NCBI GenBank assembly: GCA_011316305.1
Contig: SAUG01000029.1
Span: 62,001 to 126,000 of the forward strand
Source: Rusavskia elegans
Lineage: Eukaryota; Ascomycota; Lecanoromycetes; Teloschistales; Teloschistaceae
Direction of reading: 5' to 3'
DNA: 64,000 nt
Below are positions 1 through 13,375 of this stretch, piece after piece; position 1 is the stretch's first letter, and every line of letters begins with the position of its first letter. The translations under genes and the position numbers were made by a program. The notes beneath the pieces were generated by a model. That model was not told the origin of the DNA and ran no database searches. It was given only the letters and a program-made list of their open reading frames with translations.

Positions 1-1049
1 GAAGCCGAATCTATAGAAAAGATATATAATATTATAAAAGTATCGGATTTATTAGTATATATTAATATATTCGATAGAAAGACTAGTTTAAATTATTCGA
101 TAGGACGAGCGCTATCGAAAGATCCTATAGGAAAATTATTACGACCGGCTATAAAGAGATCGATACTAGTAATATTATAGTTTTAGGCGAGGGTTTATCG
201 GCCGGAATACTAGATATTATATAAACGGATAGTATAATAGAAATACGTTTCTATTAGATTTAAAAAGTAGATAATAGTATATTATATATAATATACTAAA
301 TATAAAATACTAATTAGCTATTAAAGAGGAAGTTAATATATTTAGACTAGAATCTAAAAATAGTATTTAAATCTTACGGTATTACTAAAAAATTAAAAAA
401 GAGCTAGTAAACCTAGTAGTAGGTTTTAAATACCTAATAAGGAACTATTATAAGTAAAACGGTTTAAAAGAAATAGAAAGAGGTACCGGATAGTAGGCTA
501 GAAATTACAAAAGATATAAGAATTTAGTTTTCGGATACTAATATTCTGCCGTATTCGAATATAATATAATAAATTTATAATTATATATTTATTATAAGAT
601 TATTAAATATATAGTACTCGAGCTACGTAATAAAAGACAGCTATTTAATTATAATAATAGTTCTAGATACTAAATATACGTTTATTATAAATTAAAGCGA
701 TTGTTTTATTAAATACGTAGTTATTAGACCTACTATAGTAACTACCGACTGGTAAAGTAGTAGAAGATTTTAAATAATTTAGAAGACTTAAATAGATTAG
801 ATAATTTAAGTAATTTAGAAGACTTAGATAGATTAGATAACTTAAGCGATTTAGACGGTTTAACGAGTTAAAAGCGGCTAAGTCTATTTTTAAAAAATAG
901 ATATAAACTAATTTAAAGATAAACAGCTAAGCGGCTGAGCGTGGATTAGACGGCTTTAAGCCGGTTTTAGGAAATGCTGATATAGGAAATCCAAATCTAC
1001 TACCGTCGAATATAATACGATTATAAATATCGGAGCCGTTACTAGAATA
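1..1049. other. RIP-degraded sequence, no recognisable gene
   Basis: This is AT-rich RIP-type sequence upstream of the first LTR element. A short degenerate tandem repeat lies at about 775-860, where units resembling gatttagaagacttagatagatta recur two to three times. I see no protein domain in any frame. Confidence 0.5.
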
Positions 1050-4000
1050 CTAATAGTATTCTATAACGTCTCTGTATATCAAAAGGCGTTACGCTCGAAC
1101 CTAGCTATAGCCGTAGACGTAGTCCGAACTACTAAATAGTAAAGGAATTTTAATATAGGTTATCGTAATTAATTCTATATAGCTTTAGAGATATAGTTAT
1201 AATATTATAAAGTATCTTCGTTAAAAAGTAATTAAAAAGAGAATAGTAGAAATATATTTAATAATTATATTAATAACTAACGAAAAATACTATCTATAGG
1301 AATATTAAATAATATATATAGTAAAAAAAGCTATAAAGGCCGATAGATAACTATCTATTAAAAATTCTATTAAAAAGGACGGCTATAGTAGCTATAGGCG
1401 GCTATAGATAATTAGATTTATTTATCTAGCTAATTTTTCTAAAAAACTTCTATAGAGTTATAGATATAATATAGCCCCCCCTATATTACTTTTTATCTAG
1501 TTTAAAAACTGTCTATAAAATATAAAAAGGGGGTTTTTTTTTCTTTTTTTTTCTTCGCTAATATCTTTATTATACGTTTTTAAAAAGGAAATTAATTAAA
1601 ATCTTTTTATTATATCTAGTTAAAAGAAATTATAATACCTTTTCTTTATTTTTTATATATCTATAATTCTTTAAAAAAGTATAAAATTAAAGTTAATAGT
1701 AATATTTATAGTAAATATACTCGGGTTTAGAAATTATATAATCTTTTAATATCTAATATTATCTATATATTATTTCTTTTATCTTTTTATTTCTACTAAT
1801 AATTATAGGGAAGCGTTTTAAAAATAAAAAAAATAAACTTTATTCTAATATTACCGATATTTTTAATAAATATTTTAAAGTTTACTATTATATCGAATCC
1901 TTTATTAATTTTAAAAAAAAAATTTATAATAAATTTTTTAGCCTAGAAATTAGATCTACGACGACTATTTAATAAATAAAAATATTTTATTATTTATTAT
2001 CGCGCTTTAGATAGATATAAAAGTAATTTTATTATTTAGAAATAATATATATTTTCTCGGTTTAATAAATTTAATAATTCGATTATATTTTATTTTTCTA
2101 TTAGTTTTATACTAACTATATAAAAAGCGTCTATTAAATTAATATCTAGATTTAGTTCGGATAATCTAGATTAAATTTTAAAAGATTTTAACTTTTTTTA
2201 ATCTATAGAAAATATAGGATTTTAAAAAAAATCAAGTAAAAGATTTTTTTACTATTATTTTTATATATTCCGGGTTATATATCTATATTATAAATTATTT
2301 TCGCTTTTTCTAATAGTTCTACTAAAATTTATTCTTTAGTTACTATTTCGTCCTATAATAATAAAGACGGGTACTACTCGAATTTTTTATTTTTAAATTA
2401 AATATTAAGTACTAGATCTGGTATTCCTTTATTCTAGTCTATTTAATTTAGTTTATAGTATTCGATTTTATCTATAGATTTAACTATACTCTAGTATACT
2501 TTTCTAATATAGTTTATTTTAAATTCTTAAATTATTTTTCTATTTTTATTATATTTTTAGATAAGTTATTAAAAGAAGTAATAGTATTTTTTTTAAATCT
2601 TTATTTCCTAAACTTTTCTATTTTCTTTAAATTTTTATCTAAATTTTTAATCTCTTTATATTTTATTATTAAAACTTTATCTATTTTTTTATATAAAAGG
2701 TTTTTATAGGCTAGAAGATATATTATTTATAGTTCTATTTTTTTACCGATAGTATTTTTTTCTATTAGTTTTTCTAAAATTAATTTTTTCTACTCGTTTT
2801 CTAAAATAATATAACTTCTCTAATTTTCGATTATAGTAAAATTTATTATTCTAATTAATCTATATTTTATCTTAATTTTAATATTAAGAATTCTATTATT
2901 ATTTATTATTCGTCTATAAAAATATCCTCTAATTTTATTATAAAATCCTTTTATAACTTTATTATCTTCTTTTCTATTTATAAGAGCTATTATTTATTAA
3001 CTTCCGATTTTAATTTTAAGCGCTACTATAAAGGGTTTTTTTATTTTATATAATTTAAAATCGATTATTAGCTTTATTTCCTATATTTTTTTTAGTTTTT
3101 TAAAATAATATTCTATCTTTTCCTTATCTAATAGATAGATAGGGTAAATATTATTATAGTAAACTAACCAGCTTTTCGTTATATATTTATTAGATAATTT
3201 TTCTATTATTTTAAAAAAGTATTCGGTTATTTTAATTATTTCTTTAATTTAGTAATTTCTTTTAAAGTATTCTATTTTTTTATATAAGTAATAAACTTTA
3301 GGTTTCGATTCTTTAATTTCGGTAGTATTAAATTCTATCGAGTTTTTTCTAGACTTTTTTTTAGTAGATTCTATTTTACTAAATACCTATTTATCTAAAT
3401 ATATTTTATACTATCTAATATCGATTTTTATTATAAATTTAATAAAATCTATTAATAAATCCGGTTTTTTAATCGCTATTATAGCTTCTTTAACTTTTAT
3501 CTAAAGTCCTTTATAGAAATAAACTTTTAAAACTAAATTTTCCTAATCTATTTTATAAACTAATATTCTAAACTAAATAGTATAGATAACTACCGATTTC
3601 TACTATTTTAGAACTATTAGTTTTCTACTTATTATTCTATCTTTATTATTATTTCCGAAGGCCTTTTTTATAGCTATAATAAAATTACCGAAGGTATAAA
3701 AGATCTATAATATTTTATCTTTTTTTTATCCTTCCGGGTTATTAAAATAATCTTCTATTTAGAACTATATTTAATTAAAGATAGTCTTTCCTAGATATAA
3801 TATTATAAATAGAACTTTAATTATTTTATTTAGAAACTAGTTTATATATAATATAAAGTAGATATTTATTTAAATAATCTATAGTTTTAAGGATTTTTTA
3901 TCTTTTTTATAGATATTTAGTATTACTATTTTAATAGTATCGTTTTAATCTATAGATCGGGATAATAAAACTAATATAGTAAATTATTAAAGTATAATAT

Positions 4001-4402
4001 TTTTATATATTAAAAGATATTACGTTTAAACCTAGTTATAGCTATAAACGTAATCCGAGCTACTAAATATTAAAAAAGTTCTAATATAAATTATTATAAC
4101 TAATCCTATATAGCTATAGAGATACGGTTATAATTTTACGAGGTATCTTTATTATAAAATAATTAAAAAGAGAATAGTAGAAATATATTTAATAACTATA
4201 TTAATAACTAATAAAAGAAACTATTTATAGGAGTAATAAGTAATATATATAGTAAAAGTAGCTATAAAAGCCGATAGGTAGCTATCTACTAAAAATCCTA
4301 TTAAAAAGGACAGCTATAGCGGCTATAGGCGGCTATAGATAATTAGGCTCGTTTATCTAGCCAATCTTTCTAAAGAACCTCTATAGAATCGTGGACGTAA
4401 TA
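1050..4402 (-). mobile_element. Gag-bearing LTR retroelement, copy A (RIP-inactivated)
   Basis: Two direct repeats of about 420 bp, at about 1,050-1,471 and 3,985-4,402, enclose about 2.5 kb. Both repeats contain the same recognisable blocks: gttacg..cctagctatag near the left end, a ggcggctatagataatta block, and a right end in gtaata. The minus strand of the internal part reads as a degraded Ty3/Gypsy-type gag. At about 3,250-3,300 a CCHC zinc knuckle keeps the spacing C-x2-C-x4-H-x4-C, but every Cys and His position reads Tyr, as expected from G-to-A and C-to-T change. No reverse transcriptase, RNase H or integrase is visible, and 2.5 kb is too short for a full pol. I read it as a non-autonomous, gag-only LTR element. 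Confidence 0.75.
3250..3560 (-). pseudogene. Degraded gag with mutated CCHC zinc knuckle (copy A)
   Basis: Minus-strand translation with stops ignored gives a segment resembling the end of a retrotransposon gag protein: an FYKGL-like stretch, an IDFI..IIKID-like stretch, then the zinc-knuckle spacing with Tyr in place of Cys and His. The same layout occurs in the copies near 10,215-10,560 and, inverted, near 59,040-59,390. Gag packages element RNA. This copy has many stops and cannot make protein. Confidence 0.6.
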
Positions 4403-7026
4403 TATTCCTTCCGAAAGAAAAAAGTCTAGATACCGTTAATAGGACGGAGCTTTTACGATAAAAGTAAAATATAAATAGAAATAGTAATAGTAACGTAAAA
4501 TTATATAAAGAACTAAAATTATAAAATAGCAAACTAGAAAAAACAGATATAATAAAAAGTTACTAGAATTTAAACTTTCGGAATTTTGTTTTAAAAAAAG
4601 TTTATTTAATCTATATAGTAGTAATTCTCCGGGCTAGACTTTTATTAACGTATTCGTAGATTTCTAGTTACTAAATTGTTAAATTTAAAATTTTCGTAAA
4701 ATATTTAAAGGAATCGGTTTTACGCGTAAAATTATAAAATATTATATTAGAAAAAGAGATTTATTTTAAAATATTAATAATATTTGGAATAAACTTTTTT
4801 ATAATTTTATAATCGTTTAGAAAAAGTTTTTTACTATTCTATACTATAAAACAGTATATACTAATTAACTATTCAATAGTAAAATCGAAAAGATAAAAAA
4901 TCTATTATAGTTAACTTTAAGCTAATATAATAGAGAAAGCTATACTATTTTATATATTAAAAAAATCCTTTTTATCATTTCGATATTTAACGTAGATATT
5001 AGTAAAATAATCGTTTAAATATTTAAAAACTGGATTTAAACGATTTATATTACTTTTATTACTGGTTATATAATAGAATTATCTAATATAGAATAGATAA
5101 AATATATCTACGTATATAAAAATAAAAATTCGTATAAATAAAAGAAAAATATTCGAATAAATAAAGTATAGGAAATTAAAATTTCTACTAAATAAAATAT
5201 TACTCTTTTATTACTAACGCGTCGGAATCGTATCGTTCTGAATATTTATTTACTATTTAAAATCCTCGAATATTTACGTTAAATTCGAGTTCGATTACGT
5301 TTATTAAAACTTTTATCTACTATTATTTATAGTCGCTATATATATATAAATATACGAATAAAATATATATTTTTAGATATAGTATTTTTTTTTAAATATA
5401 TAAATCGAAGTAAAATTATAGTATTAATTTAGCCGGTACTATAATATAATAGTTATTACGTTTTAATAACGTCGTTAATTTTAGAATATCTATATTCGAT
5501 TTATAGTAGTACTATATTCTTTAGCTTTTTTCTAGTATATATTTATATAATTAAAGAATACCAATATTTAGATAGTAATAAAATATAATAATAGCTAAAG
5601 AATAACTTTTTTTTTACTTTTTATTATTTTTATAGCGAGCTATAAAGTTAATAGATTTATTTAATAAATAGTATAAATATATAGACAGATATAATATAAT
5701 ATCGGAAACGATATTACTAAAAGAAAAATAATTATAAAACGATAAACGCGTTATATAAACTTTAGAGATATAATTAAAACGTTTGGAAATAAAGTTCGCC
5801 GTCTAGTCGCTAGAACGTCGCTAGCGTATCGGATTTCGATTCTTTTCTACTTTTATTCTTTTTTATTACTAGACTATATTCTAGTCTTTCTAAAATATAA
5901 ACTAATTCTATAATATATCTATCGTCTGATTTATAATCGTAAATTATTTTAAAAATATATCTATTTTATAATAACTCGATCCGAATTCGATTTAATTAGA
6001 TTATATATTCAATATATTGTTATTTTCCCTCCTAGAAGGTTCCTATCTGAAGTTATATTGAGTTTTTATATATATATATATATTCTATCAACGTTATATA
6101 CGGCAACGATTATTGTATTTCACGTGCAAAGAAATTTTTACAGCCAAAGTTCGTCAGGCAAGGTTTACAACGTCCTTCTTCGACGTTATATACAATTATC
6201 AGCTTTTAATACTTCCGCTATATCTATCTACTATACTACGAAGTAATTATCTACGTCCGTCGCTTCGCCTATATTTATTATATAACCTGTATCTAAATAC
6301 TCCGCTAAACTATTAAGATACTTTTTAGCCCGTATAGCTTTAAAAAAGTCGCTAGCTATAGGGTCGCCTACTAGTATACTAGCTACTATAGCTAAAAGTT
6401 TTACCCGGTTAATTAGATTAAAAGGGGGTAGGAAGGTCGGATAGTACGTTTTAAGGGCGGTAAAAAGAAAATCTTTATTAAAGTCGGAATAGGTTGCTTT
6501 AACTATAACGAGATAATCGACGACCGCGTAGGTAGATATAGTTATTACGAATATAGAAGGGTACTACGATCTGGTTTAGCTACGGTATAGCTGTTACGGG
6601 AATATATACGTATATAAGAGATTTTATAAGTTATAGTACTTGCGAGAGACTTATATTACTAGTAAAAGAAGAGGAAGCGATAACTACGAGGTATATTTAT
6701 CTATAAAAATTTCTACGTTAGTTAAATTATCGGTAGAAAGATACGTTATATTACTAAGTAAATTAAAATTAAAATTCTATAGAGCCGTTATTTATATTAT
6801 CTAAATTAGATTATAAATTCTACTACCGTATATTTAATACTAGTATATTAACGCTTGATTTATTTACCGAACCACTGGTTTACCGGGTACCAAAGCCAAA
6901 ATAAATAACTAAATATTGTTATTTTAATACTTTAATAAAAATAATATATTTAGATTATATATTTTTTTAAATTAGATTTTTTCTAGATAATATAGTTAAT
7001 TATAGAATTTAATTTAGTAAATTCGT
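4403..7026. repeat. Unclassified RIP-degraded repeat sequence
   Basis: This AT-rich block between two LTR-element regions shows no readable coding domain. Its part at about 5,735-5,850 matches, in inverted orientation, the segment at about 12,590-12,715. Shared landmarks are a cgttata block, ataattaaaacgttt, a ctagtcgcta block and gctagcgtatcg followed by tttcgatt. The block is therefore a repeat family with a second, inverted copy ending near the island edge. A patch at about 6,050-6,200 retains CA/TG dinucleotides and is less mutated. Confidence 0.5.
5735..5850 (+). repeat. Inverted repeat, arm 1 (partner at 12,590-12,715)
   Basis: The segment aligns by eye to the reverse complement of 12,590-12,715 over roughly 110 bp, with differences mostly of the C/T or G/A kind expected from RIP. 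The arms lie about 6.8 kb apart. Extended similarity beyond these limits is likely but is obscured by mutation. Confidence 0.55.
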
Positions 7027-7365
7027 ATAAAAATTATTCCTCGCCGAAATGGATTAGGTTGATATAGATTTTAGCTTGTAAAACCCATACCAATAGGATA
7101 TTGGATTTTATAGATTAGAACGTAAATAGTGTGGGTTTTTAATAGAGTAGAGGCCGAAGCTTAATTTAAAGATAAAATATAGTTAAATAGGTCTAATACG
7201 TATAGATTTAACGAAAAAAGATATAGAATATCTCGTAGAACAATTTAAAAAATCTATACTATTCAAATAGATTAGGTTAAAGGCTTTTAAAATCTATATC
7301 ACACCAACCCAAAAGGGTCTATTATATTATCAATTTATTCCGTCGAGGAAAAATTATATTAGTTT
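7027..7365. mobile_element. MITE-like element with terminal inverted repeats, weakly RIP-mutated
   Basis: Left and right ends are similar in inverted orientation. The left reads ttattcctcgccgaaatgg and continues to gatatagatttta. The right, reverse-complemented, reads tttttcctcgacgg and continues to gttggtgtgatatagattt. The element is about 340 bp and has no coding capacity. It keeps many CA and TG dinucleotides (for example cacaccaaccc), unlike its surroundings. Such short elements can fall below the length that triggers RIP. I could not identify a convincing target duplication, so the limits are approximate. Confidence 0.5.
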
Positions 7366-7525
7366 AATACTTTTATACTAGAATTTAGTATTTTCTTAGA
7401 TCGAATTAGATTAATTGATTCGGATTTAAAGTCCGGCTAGATCGAATTAAACTTTAATCTAATCCGATTTAAATCGGAACGAGTTAATTAATCTAAATTC
7501 GAAATCCGATCCGACGGCCAGTCTA
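7366..7525. mobile_element. Remnant of hAT-like TAGACTGGCC element (right end)
   Basis: The right end at 7,516-7,525 is ggccagtcta, the terminal motif shared with the elements at 56,785-56,944 and 58,417-58,883. Upstream lies the family's Cg-rich internal motif (repeats like aatccgatccga). The left end is not recognisable, so this is a truncated or heavily mutated copy. Sequence resumes at 7,526 within LTR-element internal DNA, homologous to about 3,725 of copy A. Confidence 0.45.
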
Positions 7526-8059
7526 TTTTTAACTTTCCGGATTATTAAAATACTTTCTATTCGAAATTATATCAAATTAAAAGTTGACTTTTCTAGATAT
7601 AAAAATATAAATAAAATTTTAATTATTTCGTTCGGAAACTAATTTATATATAATATAAAATAAATATTTATCTTTTTTATAGATATTTAATATAGCCGCT
7701 TTAATAATATCAGTTCGATTTATAAAATAAAATAACGAAACTAGTATAGTATATTTTTAAATTATAATATTTCTATATATTAAAAGGTATTACGTTCGAA
7801 TTTAACTATAGCTATAAATGTAATTCGAATTATTAAAAAGTAAAAAAATTTTAATATAAATTATCGTAACTAGTTTCGTATAACTATAAAGATGAAATTA
7901 TTATATTTTGAAACGTTTTCGTTATATAGATAGTTATAAACGATAAACGAAAATAGTATTTAATAATTATATTAATAATTATTAAAATAAACTATTTATT
8001 AGATTATAAAAAGCGATATATCTAATAAAAAGGCCGATATATTTAATAGAACCGATCTA
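7526..8059 (-). mobile_element. Truncated copy of the gag-bearing LTR element (internal end plus LTR)
   Basis: Positions 7,526-7,760 match the end of the internal region of copy A (about 3,725-3,985). They are followed at about 7,780 by an LTR variant carrying the gttcgaatttaactatag block. The copy abuts the left LTR of copy B directly, giving LTR-LTR tandem order. Extensive RIP has removed any coding sense. Confidence 0.6.
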
Positions 8060-11000
8060 CTAAATTATAACGTCTCTATATATTGAAAAACGTTACGTTC
8101 GAATCTAGCTATAGTTATAGATATAATCCGAACTATTAAATAGTAAAGAAATTCTAATATAGATTATCGCGACTAATTTTATATAGCTATAAAAGTACGG
8201 TCGCGTTATTATAAAGTATTTTTATTATAGAAGTAATTGAAAAGTAAATAATTAGGAATATTTAATAATTATATTAACGACTAATAAAAGAAACTTTTTA
8301 ATAAAAATAAAAAAACGATATATATAATAAAAGTAGTTAATAGTACCGATAGGTAGCTATCTACTAAAAAATTCTATTATAAAAATCGACTATAATAGCT
8401 ATAGATAGCTATAAATAATTAGCTTTTTTTAACCGGTTAATTTTCTAAAATACTTTTATAAAATTATAAATATAATATAGTTTCTTCTATATTATTTTCT
8501 ATCTAATATTTTTATATACGGGATATTTAAAGCCCGATTAATTTTTTTTTCTTTTTTTTTTTTCCTTTAATATTTTTATTATATATTTTTAAAGAAAAAA
8601 TTATTTAAAATTCTTCTATTAAATCTAGTCTCGGGGTATTATTATACTTTTTTTTTTAATCTTTATATTTATAATTTTTTAAAAGAATATAAAATTAAAG
8701 TTAATAGTATTATTAATAGTAAATATATTCGGATTTAGAAGATTTCGTTTTTTATAATTTTTTACTAATAATCGTAGAAAAACGTTTTAAAAATAAAAAG
8801 AATAAACTTCGTTCTAATATTAAAATAATTATTATAAAATATATTAAAAGATTTTATAATATCGAAATATTTTTAGATTTTAAAATAAAAATTCGTAATT
8901 AATATCTTATTTAAAAGTCGGATTTCTATCGATTTTTCGGAAAATAAAAACGTTTTATTATTTATTACCGCGTTTTAGATAAATATAAAAGTAATTTTGT
9001 TATTTTATTTTAATAAATTTAATAATCTAATAGTATTCTAATTTTCTATTAATTTTATACTAGTCGTATAAAAAGCGCCCGTTAAATCTATCTCTAGTTT
9101 TAATTTAGTTAATTTAGATCGGTTTTTAAAAAAATTCGATTTTTTTTAACTTTTAGAAATAATAGACGTATAAAAGAATATCTAATTAAAGATTTTTTTA
9201 TCTTATATTTATTTATTATTTTCGAATTATATATTAATATTATAAATTATATTTAGATCTTTTAATATTTCTACTAATTTCTATTTTTTAACTATTATTT
9301 TATTCTATAAAAATAATATTTAAAACTATTTTTTTTTATTTATATATTTAATATTAGGTATAGTATTCTATTATTTCTTTTATTTAGTTCTAATACTAAA
9401 TTATATTTAATTTTTTCTATTTTTTTAATAATATTTTTATAGATTTTTTTAATATCGTCTATCTATAGTTTTCAAATTATTTTTTAGATTTTATTATATT
9501 TAAAAGCCAGTTATATTAATAGATATTAGTATTTCTTTTAGATTTTTATTTCCTAGATTTTATTTTTTTTATTTAAAAAGGATATCGATTTTTCTAATCT
9601 ATTTATAATCTATATTTAATTAAATATCTAGTTTATTATAGAAAAGGTTTTTATATATAAAAAGATATATAATTTATAATTTTACTTTTCTTTTTATTAT
9701 ATTTTTCTATACTAGTATCTCTAAAATCGATTTTTTCTATCTATTTTCTAGAATAATATATTATCTAAAATTATTAATTATTATAAAATTAGAAATTCTA
9801 ATAAATCTATTTTTAATTTTAATTTTGATTTCTTTAATTTTAGTATTTTATTAAATATAGTTATAAATATATCCTCTAATCTAGTTATATAACTTTTTTA
9901 TAATTTTATTTTTCTTTTTTTTATTTACGAGAGCTATTATTTTATAACTTTTAATTTTAATTTTAAAAGCTATTATAAGGAATTTCTCTATTTTATATAA
10001 TTTAAATTATAATATTAGTTTTTTTTTCTATTTATTTTAGTTCTATAAAATACTATCCCGATTTTTTTTAATCTAATAGATAAATAAAATATTTATTATT
10101 ATAATAGATTATCTAATTTTTAGTTATATATTTTCTAATTTTTTTTCTAGATTATTTTTTTATTACTTTAAACTAGTATTTAGTTAATTCTATTACCTTT
10201 TTTTTAGGTAATTTTTTTTAAAATATTCTATTTTTTTATAAAAATAATAAACTTTAGTTCGCGATTTTTTAGTTTCGGTAATATTAAGCTTTATTAGATT
10301 TCCTTTAAATTATTTTTTAACGGATTCTATTTTACTAAATACCTATTTATTAATTTATTATTTATACTATCAAGTATTAATTTTTGTTACTAGCTCGATT
10401 AAATCTACTAGTAAATCGGGTTTTTCGATTACTACTATAGCTTTTTTAATTCTACTATTAAATCTTTTAAAGAAATAGATATTTAAAACTAAATCTTTCT
10501 AGTCTATTTTATAAATTAATATTCTGAACTAAATAGTATAGATAGCTATATATTTCTACTATTTTAGATCTATTAGTTTTTTTACTATTATTCTATTTTT
10601 ATTATTATTTTCGAAGGTTTTTTTAATAGCTATAATTAGGTTATTAAAATTATAATATATTTAAAATATTTTATCTTTTTTTTAGCTTTCGGAATTATTA
10701 AAATAGTTTTCTATATAGAACTAGATCTAATTAAAAGGAACTTTTTTTAATAGATTATTATAGATAGAATTTTAACTATTTTATTTAGAAACTAGTTCGT
10801 ATATAATAAAAAGTAGATATTTATCTAAATAAATTAAAGTTTTAAAGATTTTTTATTTTTTTTATAGATAACTAATATTACTATTTTAATAGTATCGCTT
10901 TATTTTATAGGGCAGAATAACGAGACTAATATAGTAAATTATTAAAATATAATATTTCTATATATTAGAAGATATTATATTCGAGTCTAGCTATAGCTAT

Positions 11001-11368
11001 AAAAATAGTCTGAACTACTAAATAATAAAGAAATTCTAACGTAGATTATCGCGACTATTTTTATATAGCTATAAAGGTACGGTCGTAATATTACGAAATA
11101 CTTTTATAATAAAAGTTATTAAAAAGAAAATAACTAGAGATATTTAATAATTATATTAATAACTAATAAAATACACTATTTAATAAAAATAAAAAAATAA
11201 TATATATAATATATATAATAAAAACAGCTAATAGTACCGATAGATAGCTATCCGCTAAAAAATTCTATTATAAAAGTAAATTATAGCGGCTATAGGCGGC
11301 TATAGATAATTAGCTTCGTTTAGCCGGCCAATTTTTCAGAATACTTCTATAGAATCGTAGACGTAATA
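8060..11368 (-). mobile_element. Gag-bearing LTR retroelement, copy B (RIP-inactivated)
   Basis: LTRs lie at about 8,060-8,477 and 10,940-11,368, with about 2.45 kb internal sequence colinear with copy A. The internal region shows the same degraded gag on the minus strand, with the mutated zinc knuckle near 10,215-10,260. The copy lacks any RT, RNase H or integrase motif. It confirms that the short, pol-less structure is the family's normal form and not a one-off deletion. Confidence 0.72.
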
Positions 11369-12880
11369 TAAATAGAAACGGCTCCGCGGATCTAGCGGCT
11401 TTAATTAGACTAAACTATTAATCCGTTTATTTAATTAATAAACGTAAATACTTCTATAGAATCTTTACGTAATATATTATTCGATAGTTAACTCGAATTA
11501 ATTAAATTTTTGAAAAAAACAAATAATTTTAAAAAGAAATATTGCTAGTATTTTATCTATAGAACTATTTAATTATAATATTATTTAATTAGATTTAATT
11601 AAATTCATCGCCAGAATTAATTTTATTTTTAGATACGCTAGGAACGAAATTGTTACTAGATTTCGATTAGATTTCCGAAATAATAAAAGATAAATCAATT
11701 TTATAAATAATAGAATATCAGCGATTCCGATTTCGATTTTATAACTTTATCGACGCAGTTCTGAACGAAAGTAGTTATAAATATTTAAAATCGACGTAAA
11801 TTCGTCTAAATCTATTAAATCTACTAAATTTAAAAAAAAATTGACTTTTTTTTTAAAAAAGGAGAAAATTTAGCTATCGACACTGGTATAAAATATTCGA
11901 ATAATTTATATTTTAAGCTAGATCTACGCTAGCCTTTTCTAGAATAAATTTTTCGAATTAAATCGATTATTTTACTAGAATAAATTTTCGTCTATTAGAT
12001 TATTTAGAAACTAGCGTTTTATAGATCTAGATTTTTTCAAATTATAATATATTTTATATTTTCGAAAATCGATTTTATAATTATAAATATTTATAGATTC
12101 GTTTTTAGAATTTACGGCTATAAATAAACTATAAATAAATTATTAAATCGCTTTAAAAATTTACGATTTTATCGAATTTACCATCTTGAAATATTTAAAT
12201 CCGAAAAAGAAAATCGCTGATAAATTAATAGAATTAATTTCAATATAAATTAAAAAAATTAAATAGATTACTAAATTAAATTTTTAATTTTATAATATAT
12301 AAATATTTAAATACATTATTTTTTACGATTATTTTAACGTTAATATAAAGTAAATCTATTCAAAATATATTTATATATATTACTATAATTTCTATAAATA
12401 TTAAAAATAGATGACGATATATATATATATATTATAAATAGTATATTTTGATTTAAAAATATTGAAAATAAATAAATAATAACTATAAAAACGATAATAT
12501 TGATAAAGTAATTTATAATAATAGATAAATATAAAAGTCTATTATAAAACTAATATATATTCTAAAATAATTCGAATTTAATCTTTTTTAACGAAATTAG
12601 AAAAAGAAGAAAAAATCGAAACTCGATACGCTAGCGATACTATAGCGACTAGATCGTAAATTTCGTTTCTAAACGTTTTAATTATATTTTCAAAAATTGT
12701 ATAACGCGTTCGACGTTTATATTTGACGACGTTATTACGAAATATTCAATTGTCTATAGCAAGTTAACGATGACGATAGATTTGAAAATAGATTAAAACT
12801 ATATAGACGAATATCTAATGGTAATTCTATAATATAAATATATTCCCGTTGTAGATAATCGCTATTGTTCGAGAGATGCT
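11369..12880. repeat. RIP-degraded repeat adjoining the gene island
   Basis: AT-rich sequence without a readable domain. Its distal part (about 12,590-12,715) is the inverted partner of 5,735-5,850. Composition becomes ordinary from about 12,880, where CA/TG dinucleotides and longer open frames reappear. This is the left border of the gene island. Confidence 0.55.
12590..12715 (-). repeat. Inverted repeat, arm 2 (partner at 5,735-5,850)
   Basis: The reverse complement matches 5,735-5,850 by eye, including ataattaaaacgttt and gctagcgtatcg. It marks a second copy of an unclassified repeat in opposite orientation. Confidence 0.55.
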
Positions 12881-13375
12881 GTAAACAAGTTTTTTGCGTC
12901 AAGCATTTTCAACTGTTATATACACGCCAATATTTTATATCTTTTTGGCTTAACTAAAGGTACTAGACCAGCCTGTATAGGGTTTCAAACTCCTATCTCT
13001 CAGTCGTAGAGGGGCTTGCTCGGTCCTGTTTAGCTGAGGTGTACCCTCTGCCTCATCCGATTCTTGTGGGAAATTATAGCCTTTCTGTTCTGCTCAGTAG
13101 AACCAAGATGGGATCATGTGACCCAGTCTAGAGTACCTTGGGAGTAAATGGGGCTAGCCTTAACTTTTCCCGTTCTGCGGTTGGGAATTTCCGCTCATTC
13201 TTTGGAGAATTGACTCATCTTCGTTGGAGCAAGTTCCTTACTCGCCAGACCTCATAAAAGCAGCTCTTCTCGAAACTATCAGCACCGGTTCTCTTCGTCA
13301 TATTACTTGCGACTTCTCGACGTCTCTATCTTACGGGCACCAGATCTTAAACGATATAGTACCAAGCCGATCATA
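12881..13375. other. Island edge and upstream region of the caspase-like gene
   Basis: Ordinary-composition, gene-free sequence between the RIP block and the first ATG of the caspase-like gene. It presumably includes that gene's promoter and leader. I see no specific motif that I would defend. Confidence 0.4.

Larger units (their letters stand above)
1..12880. repeat. Left RIP-degraded, AT-rich transposon block
   Basis: The whole stretch is extremely AT-rich, dominated by TpA steps, with almost no CpA or TpG while CpG persists. That is the signature of RIP acting at CpA. No open reading frame of credible length survives. It contains two copies of a gag-bearing LTR element, truncated copies, and at least one short inverted-repeat element, listed separately. 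Patches near 6,050-6,200 and 7,000-7,350 keep more CA/TG and are less mutated. The composition changes sharply to ordinary sequence near 12,880. Confidence 0.9.

Noticed and set aside
6058..6316. Two short overlapping plus-strand frames in the left RIP block
   Set aside because: Tyr/Leu/Ser-rich translations of AT-rich DNA, without domain, start context or codon bias.
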